From the NCBI RefSeq assembly GCF_002754475.1, contig NZ_PEFL01000001.1:2790001-2854000 (forward strand): a DNA stretch of 64,000 bases, in the 5' to 3' direction. A program made the translations under genes and the position numbers. Positions 35,011 to 43,507 of the stretch are shown one piece after another. The notes under the pieces are model-generated. The model was not told the DNA's origin and searched no databases. It was given only the letters and a program-made list of their open reading frames with translations. Within the stretch, counting starts at the first letter, position 1, and each line of letters starts with the position of its first letter. Source of the DNA: Comamonas sp. 26 (lineage in GTDB: Bacteria > Pseudomonadota > Gammaproteobacteria > Burkholderiales > Burkholderiaceae_C).

Positions 35011-35928
35011 GGCGTTGTTGCATAAATCCGGTTCGAGGCAAGCTCCCTCTAACCCCAGCCGTGGCTATGCCACGGCTGCCGTCTGAGGACGGCCCAGCTC
35101 TGTGAATCGATTCAATATGGCTGCTCGGATATGCAGCTCATTCACTTGGCGCTCAAAGGTGCGGGACATCACACGCTCACCCAGCCGTTTGATGCAGTTC
35201 ATCTTGGTTTCCACCAAACTTCGCTGGTGATAGCCACTCCAACGTTTCCAGATACCTCGTCCCAATCGCCAACACGCGGCAATCGCTGCATTGCGATACT
35301 CAAAGACGCACCCTTTACGGAGTCGTGCATTCTTTCGAGCAGGGATGGCAGGAGTAGAACCACGCCTCATCACCGCTTCATGGACTGGCTGCGTGTCGTA
35401 AGCGCCATCGCCTGTCAAGCTCTCAAGCGCTTCATCCTCCGGCAACTGCTGCAGTAAGTCAGGTAGAAAAGACGCATCGCTGACGTTATTTGAAGTTAAG
35501 CAGATCGCTCGAATCTGTAATGTCTGGGCATCAATGCCAATGTGCAGCCCTGCTTGGCTGCGTGTGTACGGCACCTGAACATTCAGCTCGAGTTGCCGCC
35601 GGCAAGGCGTGCTGAAGTCCGGCACTGGCCATGCAAGCCCACTCAGTTGCAACACCGATTGCACCAAGCCCGTGGTTTGCCGTAGGGCCAGGCCAAACAG
35701 GTTTTTGAGCGTCAAACAAAATTGGATGGCTGCATCCGAGAACTTCGGGCTTCGCCCACGTTTGCCGCTAACAGCGGCAAACCAGGACATGGCCAGATGG
35801 ACAACGAACCCCGCGCTTTAAGGGCAGCGTTGTACTGCTTCCAGTTGGTCGTGCGGTAACGGGGTTTACTGGACTGGCTCATGCCACAAGCCTACGGCCT
35901 GTAGCGCAGCGATTTATGCAACAACGCC
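35011..35928 (-). mobile_element. IS903-group element, copy 4 (defective, internal deletion)
   Basis: Ends GGCGTTGTTGCATAAATC (35011-35028) and reverse complement of GATTTATGCAACAACGCC (35911-35928). Only 918 bp. Flanking 9-mers AATTACTCG and CATCGGCAC differ. Its right end interrupts the integrase pseudogene. Confidence 0.9.
35065..35882 (-). pseudogene. IS903-group transposase with deletions
   Basis: From about 35790 leftwards the frame is open, but the segment containing the first catalytic Asp (LLVDSTGIKFLG to RRQWRKL, about 33 residues) is deleted in frame: SQAGLHIGIDAQTLQ. The N-terminal part from ATG 35882 is out of frame because of a short deletion near 35795. Lacking the first Asp of the DDE triad, it is inactive. 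Confidence 0.88.
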
Positions 35929-37112
35929 CATCGGCACCGAGGCGCAGCTTGTCCAGGTAGTCGGCCCACTGCTGAATCAGGTCAAAGCGCTTGGCTAGGT
36001 ACTTGGTGCGATTGTAGCTACGACCGTTGGCATCTTTCACGACGTGGGCCAGTTTGGCCTCGATGGCCAGCGGGTCCAGATCCACCAGCATGGTGCGGGC
36101 ACTGGCTCTGAAGCCATGCCAGCTTTGCTCCGTACCGAAGCCCAGCCCATCGAGAGTGCTGCACTCAGAGTTGTCGGACAGGGTGCGGTCGTGGTTGCGC
36201 TGGTCGGGGAACACATAACGGCCATGGCCTGTTAGGGAGTGCAGCTCTCGCAGCAGATCCACCGCTTGGACGGGCATGGACACCACGTGCAGCTCGCCAT
36301 TTTCTTTCTCCTGCCTGGTGTGCGCGTCATCTTTTCACTGGGAAGGGTCCGCAGGCCAGCATCCAGATCCAGCTCAGCCCATTCCATCATGCGCAGGTTG
36401 CCGGGGCGCTGGCACAGCAAGGGAGCCACCAGCAAGGCGTGCGCCCACCTTTGTAGGCATGCATGGCCCCCAGCAGCTCGTCAAAGCGCTGTGGCTCGAC
36501 GATGGCGGCAAAGTTCTTTGCATGGTACGGGGTGAGGCGGCTTTTCAGGCCTTCGGTAATGTCGCACTGGTTGTTGCTGACGGTGGGCAGCCCATAGCGC
36601 CATATCTGGCGGGCCAGCATTAGTGCCCGGTCGGCAGTCTCCAGTGCGCCACGCTCTTCCACCTTCTGCAAGACGAACACCAGCTCCATGGGCTCGATGC
36701 CGGCCAAGGGGGCTGACCCAGCCAGGGGAACAGGTCGCGCTCCAACTGTCTCAAGTTCGGCATTCCAACCGGCTACCTGCTTGCCGTGCCAGTCCAGCGC
36801 CACGGCCTGGAAGCTATCTCCGCGATCGATCCCGCCTTTGAGCTTTTCCAGCTTGCGTGCCTCGATAGGGTCGCTGCCCTGCGCCCGTTGCATCTTGGCA
36901 ACATCACGCGCTTTGCGGGCTGCGGTCAGCCCTACGGCGGGGTAACTGCCCAACGCAAGCTGCTTTTCTTTTCCGTCGGTACGGTACTTGTAGAACCAGC
37001 GCTTGGAGCCGCTGGGGCTGACTTGCAGGTACAGCCCGCCAGCGTCGGTGAAGCGTGCCTGCTTGCGATCAGGTGGGCAGATGGCGTTGCGGCAGTGGGC
37101 ATCGGTCAGCAT
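35929..37112 (-). pseudogene. P4-type tyrosine integrase, frameshifted and truncated by IS
   Basis: ATG 37112 starts MLTDAHCRNAICPPDRKQAR and FTDAGGLYLQVSPSGSKRWF, the DUF4102 N-terminus of P4-like integrases. The core is present in pieces in different frames: PLLCQRPGNLRMMEW (first Arg), HGFRASARTML (His-x-x-Arg), LAHVVKDANGRSYNRTKYL (second His, then catalytic Tyr). Frameshifts lie near 36430 and 36290, and the 3' end is cut by IS copy 4 at 35928. Once an island integrase, now inactive. Confidence 0.85.
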
Positions 37113-37290
37113 GGGGTACAGCCTTCCTAGGTGGGGGTACAAATTCCCGCTCTCGGCCCCAGGGTGGGGGTACAACGCATGGGCCGCCAGGCCGCATGGT
37201 TGCTGGGTTGCTGGGTTGCTGGGTTTAGCCTGAAAGTGGGGGTACAACTTAGCCAAAGTATAGGCTTTTGGCGAGTTCTACCCCCACTTT
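37112..37290. repeat. Repeated GTGGGGGTACAA sites upstream of the integrase
   Basis: GTGGGGGTACAA occurs at 37131-37142, 37164-37175 and 37236-37247, with a variant ATGGGGTACA over the start codon (37112) and an inverted copy CTACCCCCACTT at 37278-37289. Three copies of TTGCTGGG lie at about 37200-37223. Such iterated sites beside a P4-type integrase are probably arm-type integrase sites or an excisionase/regulator operator. Confidence 0.6.
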
Positions 37291-37712
37291 GCCTCGGATG
37301 CCCACGAACCTCGGCGGGCGACTACGGAAGGCAAGTCGTTGATTTACCAAAGAAAAATGGCGCTCACTGGACTTCAGTGAACGCCCTTGGACGTGCTGGC
37401 GTGAATTTAATCACCTTTCAAAAACAAAGTCAAATATAAGTTTTTGTTATTTTAGTAACTTTAATATTCCCATATTGTTCCCCATTAAATGGGGCATTGG
37501 AAATCAAGGATCTTTGAAGAATTATAACTTATATCAATACACCTGAATCATCCAAAAATATTCTGAAGAAAGTTTGTCTTAGACTCCATCAAGTTCGTAA
37601 TTCAATGCTGATCTGTGAATAATTCGATATCAAGGCAAGGTTCTCTGAATCTTGGCGAGTTACTTCTACACGCTGGACCAAATGGTAAATGTGTAACTTG
37701 ATGATTGAAAAC
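37113..37712. other. Spacer between integrase and AlpA-like gene
   Basis: Holds the GTGGGGGTACAA array, then about 380 bases of AT-rich sequence. The latter contains a perfect 15-base palindrome CCCCATT-A-AATGGGG at 37480-37494, a possible operator. No tRNA or gene seen. Confidence 0.55.
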
Positions 37713-37916
37713 ATGATGAAAAATAGTATTTCCCCCGAAGATAGATTCTTGCGTTTGCCTGAGGTTTTGGAGCGATTGACTGTCTCAAGGTCTAGCTTCT
37801 ATGCGGGGATGAAGACAGGCATCTTCCCTGCACCCAAGAAGCTCGGAGCCAGAACCTCTGTTTGGCTGGATTCAGAAATCACAGAATTCATCAGAAGCTT
37901 CTATCAGTCAAAATAA
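37713..37916 (+). CDS. AlpA-family regulator (excisionase-like)
   Basis: 67 residues, winged-helix MerR-like DNA-binding protein: EDRFLRLPEVLERLTVSRSS then FYAGMKTGIFPAPKKLGART and SVWLDSEITEFIRSF. AlpA proteins activate integrase genes and act as excisionases in P4-like islands, which fits the broken P4-type integrase 600 bases away. The start is uncertain among ATGs at 37689, 37701 and 37713; the last gives the usual length. No clear SD. Confidence 0.85.
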   Translation: MMKNSISPEDRFLRLPEVLERLTVSRSSFYAGMKTGIFPAPKKLGARTSVWLDSEITEFIRSFYQSK

Positions 37917-37922
37917 AAGGTT

Positions 37923-37960
37923 TTCACCCTCAATAATCATCTTTTTTTCTTGAGGGTGAA
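37923..37960. terminator. Bidirectional terminator between convergent genes
   Basis: TTCACCCTCAA and TTGAGGGTGAA form an 11-bp perfect stem around a T-rich loop. It separates the AlpA-like gene from the minus-strand gene at 37984. Confidence 0.65.
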
Positions 37961-37983
37961 TTGAAATTTAATACACGCTTCTT

Positions 37984-38235
37984 TTAAATTTCAAACCATT
38001 GCTGTCCCTCTTTAGGCCTCTCACCTGCTAAAACATAACAAAACTCTATATCGCCTGAGAAAGAGGTTCTCTGGACTTTTTCAATAAGCCCTTGAACAAT
38101 CATTTGGTCGCGAATAGAACAAGCCTTGTTGTAACCCGTTCGCAATTTTCTTTGAACCCAAGCAACAGAAAACTGCTCACTGCTATCGTTCTTTAATAGC
38201 TTAATAAGCTGAGCGATTGATTCAGAATCACTCAT
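37984..38235 (-). CDS. Small protein with FtsK-gamma-like winged helix
   Basis: 83 residues. FSVAWVQRKLRTGYNKACSI followed by RDQMIVQGLIEKVQ resembles the FtsK gamma domain pattern (S-x-x-LQRRLRIGYNRA...EGIV), which binds directional DNA motifs in large translocases. Here the domain stands alone. It overlaps the upstream gene by four bases (ATGA at 38232-38235), so the two are co-translated. It may be a DNA-binding partner of the DUF262-type protein; this is inference. Confidence 0.65.
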   Translation of the reverse strand: MSDSESIAQLIKLLKNDSSEQFSVAWVQRKLRTGYNKACSIRDQMIVQGLIEKVQRTSFSGDIEFCYVLAGERPKEGQQWFEI

Positions 38236-38825
38236 TTTTTAGGCTCCTCACTTTTTAACCCTAGCAATTTCAACATTCCCTGCTCATGTTTACTCATAGT
38301 AGATTCATTCCACTTCTCGTTATTCTCTTTATATGACTTATGCATTGCATGAATTTTTAAACTTTGTGGGAATGCACTACCCAACAGCTCTCCAAACTTC
38401 GCATCCTCGGCACGATCACTGAGCTTGGAGTTCATAGACTGAGTAACCAAGCACAAGTTGCCAAAGGCATGCAGGTGCGATGGATCCCATTGGTACGCTG
38501 AGCCGGAAATATTTTGGTTTTGGGGGTGCAAGTGCTCAACAGAGCGCCGCGCTGTGGAGAACGCAAAATTCACAGCTTTGTCAGCACTGTTACGCCACAG
38601 CAGATAGTCCAAATAGTTCAGCACAAAGGGATGCACATTGGGGTACTTCAGCTTTTTAGCGACTTGCTCTTGGAACAAGTCTGAAAGTCCCACAGGGACA
38701 AAATCACCTACCCACCACGTCAACGCTGCCCTGTAGGTGTTATAGGTAGATTTTCGCTGCCCAAACTGCGCCAATACTTCAAACCATGGGCTAAGCTTGT
38801 TGATTTCCACCCAGAAGTGACCCAC
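38232..38825 (-). pseudogene. DUF262/GmrSD-type restriction protein, C-terminal (HNH) part
   Basis: Open frame of 197 residues with the DUF1524 HNH-like signature: RSVEHLHPQNQ, then SHLHAFGNLCLVTQSMNSKL. This is the C-terminal nuclease half of DUF262 (GmrS/GmrD-like, type IV restriction or BrxU-type) proteins, which are usually 550-700 residues. The N-terminal DUF262 part is absent: the frame begins with a weak GTG directly at the junction with IS21-type sequence (about 38826). Probably a gene cut by insertion or recombination. Confidence 0.7.
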
Positions 38826-39822
38826 TAGCCCCCGGTTTTTCCATCTCAGTCTGATCCACGCATTAACCCTAGCCTGCTGCTTTCTTGTGCAGTAGGAGAC
38901 CAGGAGTGATTGACGTGGCTACTTTGAGTGTCATCAGACGCTGGGCTCTACGTGAGCACCTGTCCATCCGAGAGATCGCCCGCAGAACCGGGCTTTCTCG
39001 CAATACCATCCGCAAGTATTTGCGCTCCGACGTTGTGCAACCTCAACTTGCACAGCGCACCATTGCCACCAAGCTCGACCCCTTCGCCAGCAAGCTGTCA
39101 GGCTGGCTGCGTACAGAAGTCAACCGCTCTCGCAAGCAGCGGCGCACGATCAAGCAGATGTTTCTGGACTTGGAGGCGTTGGGCTACACCGGCTCCTACA
39201 ACCGAGTCGCTGCCTTTGCCAGAGTATGGAAGGCTCAGTGTCATGCGGCGGAGCAGACATCAGGGCGAGGCGTTTTTGTGCCCCTGGTCTTCGGCGCTGG
39301 AGAAGCCTTCCAGTTTGATTGGAGCGAGGATTGGGCTGTCATTGCGGGTGTACGCACCAAGCTGCAAGTGGCTCACTTCAAGCTCAGCCACAGCCGAGCC
39401 TTCTATCTGCGGGCCTATCCCCTGCAAACCCATGAGATGCTGTTCGATGCCCACAACCGTGCCTTTGCGGTGTTTGGAGGCGTCCCTAGGCGGGGGATCT
39501 ACGACAACATGCGCACAGCCGTCGATCGTGTCGGCCGTGGCAAGCTCAGAGAGGTCAACGCCCGCTTCAGTGCGATGGCCAGCCATTTCCTGTTCGAGGC
39601 ACAGTTTTGCAATCCGGCCTCGGGATGGGAGAAGGGACAGGTCGAGAAGAATGTTCGGGACGCTCGCCATCGTATCTGGCAATCTGTACCAGCGTTTCCG
39701 ACACTCAGAGCCCTCAACGATTGGCTAGAGCAACGGTGTCAACAGTTATGGCAAGAGATTGCGCATGGCCAATTGCCTGGCTCACTTGCTGATGTGTGGG
39801 AGCAAGAACGCTCAACCTTGAT
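38826..39822 (+). mobile_element. istA: IS21-family element fragment
   Basis: Contains the 5' 305 codons of istA and its leader. The 3' part of istA and all of istB are missing; the sequence switches near 39822 into a prophage gene on the opposite strand. Left end not exactly defined. Confidence 0.7.
38906..39822 (+). pseudogene. istA: IstA transposase of an IS21-family element, truncated
   Basis: GTG 38906 behind TAGGAGA starts MIDVATLSVIRRWALREHLS, then helix-turn-helix IREIARRTGLSRNTIRKYLR. The DDE core is visible: FQFDWSEDWAVI (first Asp), IYDNMRTAVDRVGRG (second Asp) and CNPASGWEKGQVEKNVR (Glu). After about residue 305 (QERSTLMP) the reading frame continues into unrelated phage sequence. 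Normal IstA proteins have about 500 residues. Confidence 0.88.
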
Positions 39823-39955
39823 GCCCATCCACCACATCCACATTCACTGCGCCTTTGAGCAAATCGATGGTGGCGCGCTCCACGCGGATAGACAGATCCG
39901 TCTCGGCGCGGCGGTTGTTGATGCCCAGAGGAAACGGGCCAATATTGGGGCGCAT
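39823..39955 (-). pseudogene. Prophage structural-type gene, 5' end only
   Basis: ATG 39955 overlaps the previous stop (TAATG). It reads MRPNIGPFPLGINNRRAETD then LSIRVERATIDLLKGAVNVD, a start that I associate with phage tail-side proteins (PLGINNRR...AVNVD), and ends at the IS21 junction. Confidence 0.6.
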
Positions 39956-40869
39956 TACGGCACCTCCCGGGTTTGAAGGAAGTCCGTCCAGAACTCAGAA
40001 ACAGGTGGCGCCATGCCTTCGGCGTAATAGACCACCGTGCCATAGCCGCCCCATTCAGGCGCCGTGAGCGTGCACACCAACTGATTGGCAAAAGGCACGC
40101 CGCCCACCGTGCCCGTGATCTCGTACACCCCGTAGATCACCGGATCAAACCAGGACTCGCCGGCATGAAAAAATATGTCGGCAAGTACCGGGTTGTCTGT
40201 AAAAGTCCTGGTCAGCACGGGAGAGCCATCGACCGGAGTGCAGGTCATCAAAAACTGCACGGACCCGGTATGCCCTCCCAACGTCGCCGCGCCAAACATC
40301 CAGTTGGAGCCAGGCATGTACGACGCCGTTCCGGCGCTTTCCTGGCTCACCGGGTCGCCGGCAGGCTCGCCACCGGCAAAGTACGGCGTGCCCCAGCCCA
40401 TGAGGGCATCGGTGAGTTCGCCCCCATCCTCCTCATTGGTTTCTGAATACCAGCTCATGGCCGCATACCCGGCCTCAGACCCGTTGCCAGTGATCGTCAG
40501 GTACGAGGTGTTCTTGGTCGCCACGCCATTGATCGTGGCCGTGATCGTGTACACCCCGGCAATCATGGATGCACCCTCGTCCGGGCCGTCCATCAGAATG
40601 AATTCAATCAGGTAGCTGCCATCGGGATGCTCACCTGCAAACTCGGCAACCTGCGCCGCTTCGCCTGACAAAGGCTCAAAACGAACGCGGTACACCACCT
40701 GATCGCCATCGGCCAGCAAGTCGTACTCCACACTCAGTGCAGCCCAGCGATTGCCATTGAGGGCGCTGCCCTGGTTGTTGCGATTGGGGCCCAGGCCGTT
40801 GTGCACCCAGCCGGGGCCGCTACTGGTGGCGTCCTCCCAGCCCAGCCAATATTCGGCGCTCTCAGCCAT
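39955..40869 (-). CDS. Prophage protein, probably structural
   Basis: 304 residues from ATG 40869, which overlaps the upstream glycosyltransferase stop by eight bases. Ig-like or beta-rich sequence with two similar halves: GVYTITATINGVATKNTSYL and GVYEITGTVGGVPFANQLVC. This repeat pattern (GVYxITxTxxGV) suggests two tandem beta domains, as in tail or host-recognition proteins. No enzyme motif. The order GT - this protein - truncated gene indicates a late-gene segment of a tailed prophage. Confidence 0.65.
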   Translation of the reverse strand: MAESAEYWLGWEDATSSGPGWVHNGLGPNRNNQGSALNGNRWAALSVEYDLLADGDQVVYRVRFEPLSGEAAQVAEFAGEHPDGSYLIEFILMDGPDEGASMIAGVYTITATINGVATKNTSYLTITGNGSEAGYAAMSWYSETNEEDGGELTDALMGWGTPYFAGGEPAGDPVSQESAGTASYMPGSNWMFGAATLGGHTGSVQFLMTCTPVDGSPVLTRTFTDNPVLADIFFHAGESWFDPVIYGVYEITGTVGGVPFANQLVCTLTAPEWGGYGTVVYYAEGMAPPVSEFWTDFLQTREVP

Positions 40870-41458
40870 GCTCGGCACCCCGCTGCTGCGCAATCCAGCG
40901 CCCGGTCAGCACCTGCGCCGTCAAAGTACGGGGGTCGCGGCTAAAGCCTTTGGGGTTGCGGTTCCAGATATAACCCACACGCCAGATGCCTACGCCGCCT
41001 TGGCGGCCCAGCGCCCAATACAGCATGTGCTCGGTCCAGAAATTGCCGCGTGGCAAGCCGCGCGCCACCTCCTGCGCCGGCACCGTCTCCATCACCACCA
41101 GGTGATGCAATGCCATGGGGCCCACAGCGTGGCGGTCGTTGTCGTACTCGTACCAGCTGCGCCGCACATCGCTTTTACCGGGCTCGCGCAGAATCTCCTC
41201 GGTGTAAGCCATGGGCACGCCACGTGAGCGCATCTTGGCCTCACACTCCGCCAGCACGCTCAGATAGTCGTCGGGCAGCTCATCGTCGTCATCGAGGTAA
41301 AAGCAGTAAGGCGTCTGCACCTTGGCCAGCGCATCCAGGCGCGCGGAATGCAGGTCAGCGGCAGAGCGCAGCACCTGGGTGCAGCCCAACACTTGCACGC
41401 CTGGAAGAACCAGTGTGACAGGCTTGGCAGATAGAACAATGGCCGTGAAAAGAGACAT
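40862..41458 (-). CDS. Prophage-encoded GT2-like glycosyltransferase
   Basis: 198 residues. The fold start FTAIVLSAKPVTLVLPGVQV is followed by ALAKVQTPYCFYLDDDDELP, a GT-A nucleotide/metal site (DDDD), and WTEHMLYWALGRQGGVGIWR near the end. Shorter than free-living GT2 enzymes. It is translationally coupled to a beta-rich phage protein, so it may glycosylate a virion or host surface component. Start at ATG 41458, which forms part of a 10-bp hairpin stem (41456-41482). Confidence 0.75.
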   Translation of the reverse strand: MSLFTAIVLSAKPVTLVLPGVQVLGCTQVLRSAADLHSARLDALAKVQTPYCFYLDDDDELPDDYLSVLAECEAKMRSRGVPMAYTEEILREPGKSDVRRSWYEYDNDRHAVGPMALHHLVVMETVPAQEVARGLPRGNFWTEHMLYWALGRQGGVGIWRVGYIWNRNPKGFSRDPRTLTAQVLTGRWIAQQRGAEHG

Positions 41459-41482
41459 GGCCGCGAGTTTTACGCGGCCATG
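41456..41482 (-). promoter_or_regulatory. Hairpin covering the start codon of the phage glycosyltransferase
   Basis: CATGGCCGCG (41456-41465) and CGCGGCCATG (41473-41482) pair perfectly around a 7-base loop. The ATG of the gene is inside the stem, so the mRNA structure would hide the initiation codon unless melted. Confidence 0.5.
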
Positions 41483-42126
41483 GATTGGAGTCGAACCCTA
41501 GAGGGGTGCTAATGTTGAACGGCTATTAGCGGCCAGAAGCAGAGTTTCGACTGATTGATGCCAGCGACGGCTTCAGGCTGATTGCCGCCTCCGCACTTTA
41601 AAAAGCCTATGACCGCTGCTCTCAATAGCGGACGCTGATCTTCTATCTATTCAAGCGTCCGCTGTAGACCTCAAACCGTAAACTTGCTGCTTTGTTGCGC
41701 GTCAGACAATCTGAACAGCAACTCTCGTCAGCTGTGAACTGGTGGTGACGACTTGAAGCCTCCTCGAATCTTCGCGCCACTCATATCGGTCATTGGCTGG
41801 TTTGGATTCTTCGCCAGACACCCGTTATTCGCCCGAGATTTGGAGCAAGTGCGCCTGAAATAACTTGGGTAGTTAAGCATGCTTAAAAATATATCAAGAC
41901 TTGATTGACGAAGTTGGCACATGCATAGCACCATGTGCTCATCGTCGCTAATGCCAGACTAGGTGGAGGCCCTTCGCTGAGGCCTGACCAGTTCAGCAAT
42001 GCGTCATCAGGTAGGCACTATAGGTGGCCTCCAGCTTGTCATGCTCGACTCTGCTGATTAGTAGTAGCTAGGGGCGGAGGTCCTGTCGAATTTGAGAGCC
42101 TGACTCAGATCGAGGAATTGAGACTT
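41483..42126. other. Intergenic stretch with one long hairpin
   Basis: About 640 bases without a convincing gene. AGCGGACGCT (41627-41636) and AGCGTCCGCT (41654-41663) form a perfect 10-bp stem with a 17-base loop. A minus-strand frame at 41728-41934 has no SD and no family resemblance. Confidence 0.5.
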
Positions 42127-43362
42127 ATGCAGCTGAGTTGGGCCGGTGTTGATCCTTGGGTAGTCTCGTTAGGCTGTGGTCTGCTTATTGGTGTCGTGAG
42201 CGAGCGTCGCGACAGTGAACGAGAAAGCATGGCTGGAACTCGTACACACGCCATAGCAGCGCTGCTTGGCTGCACGGCTTGGTCGTTAGGTGTGCCGCCT
42301 TTTGTTGTGGTCCTTCTGCTAGTAGGTGCACTGACCGTCGCGGCTTACTGGCAGTCAGCCCCCAAAGACCCAGGTTTGACAAGTGAAGTGACCCTACTTT
42401 TCTCGGTAACTCTGGGAGGGATATCGCATAAGAGTGCCACCTTGACTGCAGCTCTGGGCATCCTTTGCGCTTTGCTTGTGTACTCCAAAGGCCCCATACA
42501 GCGCTGGAGTCGTGAGTTGCTAAGAGAGAATGAGTTGAGGAATGGCCTTTTGCTAGGCGCCGCAGCGTTGATCGTGATGCCACTTCTGCCACAAGCGCCT
42601 GTGGATCCATGGGGCGTATTGAGCCTCGCCGCCCTTTGGAAAGTTGTTGTGCTGTTCATGACCATAGGTATGCTTGGCCACATACTTACTAGAGTGCTCG
42701 GCCCGCACTGGGGGTTGCCCGTTACCGGATTTTTTTCTGGATTTGTGTCATCTACCGCTGCTATAGCGAGCCTTGGTCACCTAGCCAAGTCAGACGAACA
42801 TCAGCTGGCGCAAGCATTTGGCTGCGCCATGTTGGCTCAGTTGGCCTCACTATGCCTGTTCATAGCAATTCTCTCGACAACATCCATAGCTCTGATGCTT
42901 TCTATGACAATTCCTCTACTCATTGCGGCACTTTGCCTTGTGCTGGCTGCAGCCTCAGGATTGTTGAATCGACAAAAAACAGCCCCAAAAACGGAATTTG
43001 AATCGGAACGGGTATTTAAGCTTTCAAGTGCATTGCTGATTGCGGGCATCATCGCGCTGATGTTATTTCTCGCCGCTTGGCTACAGCATGTCTTTGGTAA
43101 CACTGGTGTTTTGGTCGCAGCGGCATTCGCCGCTTTAGCCGAGCTGCATGCCGCTGCTGCTAGTTTAGGGCAGCTTTTTGCCTCGGGTAGTTTGCCATTG
43201 TCAACCGCTCAATGGGGGGTGGTTGTAATTCTTGCTTCCAGCGCAATGGCCAAATCGGTACTGGCGTTCTCCATTGGGGGAATCAAATATGGGGCACGAA
43301 TCAGCTTGGGACTAGCCTCAATGGTGACAGGAGCAGGCCTGTCACTGCTATGGCTGGGCTGA
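42127..43362 (+). CDS. MgtC/SapB-type membrane protein with DUF4010
   Basis: 411 residues, integral membrane. The N-terminal MgtC-like part (LGCGLLIGVVSERRDSERES then MAGTRTHAIAALLGCTAWSL) is followed by about ten further hydrophobic helices of DUF4010 (PVTGFFSGFVSSTAAIASLG, VLVAAAFAALAELHAAAASL). The role in cation or stress physiology is inferred from the family. ATG 42127 preferred over an upstream TTG. First of four same-direction genes. Confidence 0.85.
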   Translation: MQLSWAGVDPWVVSLGCGLLIGVVSERRDSERESMAGTRTHAIAALLGCTAWSLGVPPFVVVLLLVGALTVAAYWQSAPKDPGLTSEVTLLFSVTLGGISHKSATLTAALGILCALLVYSKGPIQRWSRELLRENELRNGLLLGAAALIVMPLLPQAPVDPWGVLSLAALWKVVVLFMTIGMLGHILTRVLGPHWGLPVTGFFSGFVSSTAAIASLGHLAKSDEHQLAQAFGCAMLAQLASLCLFIAILSTTSIALMLSMTIPLLIAALCLVLAAASGLLNRQKTAPKTEFESERVFKLSSALLIAGIIALMLFLAAWLQHVFGNTGVLVAAAFAALAELHAAAASLGQLFASGSLPLSTAQWGVVVILASSAMAKSVLAFSIGGIKYGARISLGLASMVTGAGLSLLWLG

Positions 43363-43507
43363 CGTGGACTGCCAATCTGCTATCGAAACCTAGATCTGAT
43401 TCATTACGTAATAGATGTCATCCGTGAGAGCCTTGAGGGCAATAAGGCACAGAATGCGAATCTGCACACTGCAGATTGCCACCACGAACCTTTTGCAAGG
43501 AAACGTC

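Noticed and set aside
25102-35928. Simple composite transposon bounded by the outermost IS903-type copies
   Set aside because: The outer flanks (GATGGCTTC and CATCGGCAC) do not form a 9-bp duplication and inner copies are present, so a single transposition event is not supported.
41627-41663. Integron attC-like hairpin
   Set aside because: A perfect stem is present, but the conserved attC end boxes and extrahelical bases are not visible and no integron integrase is near.
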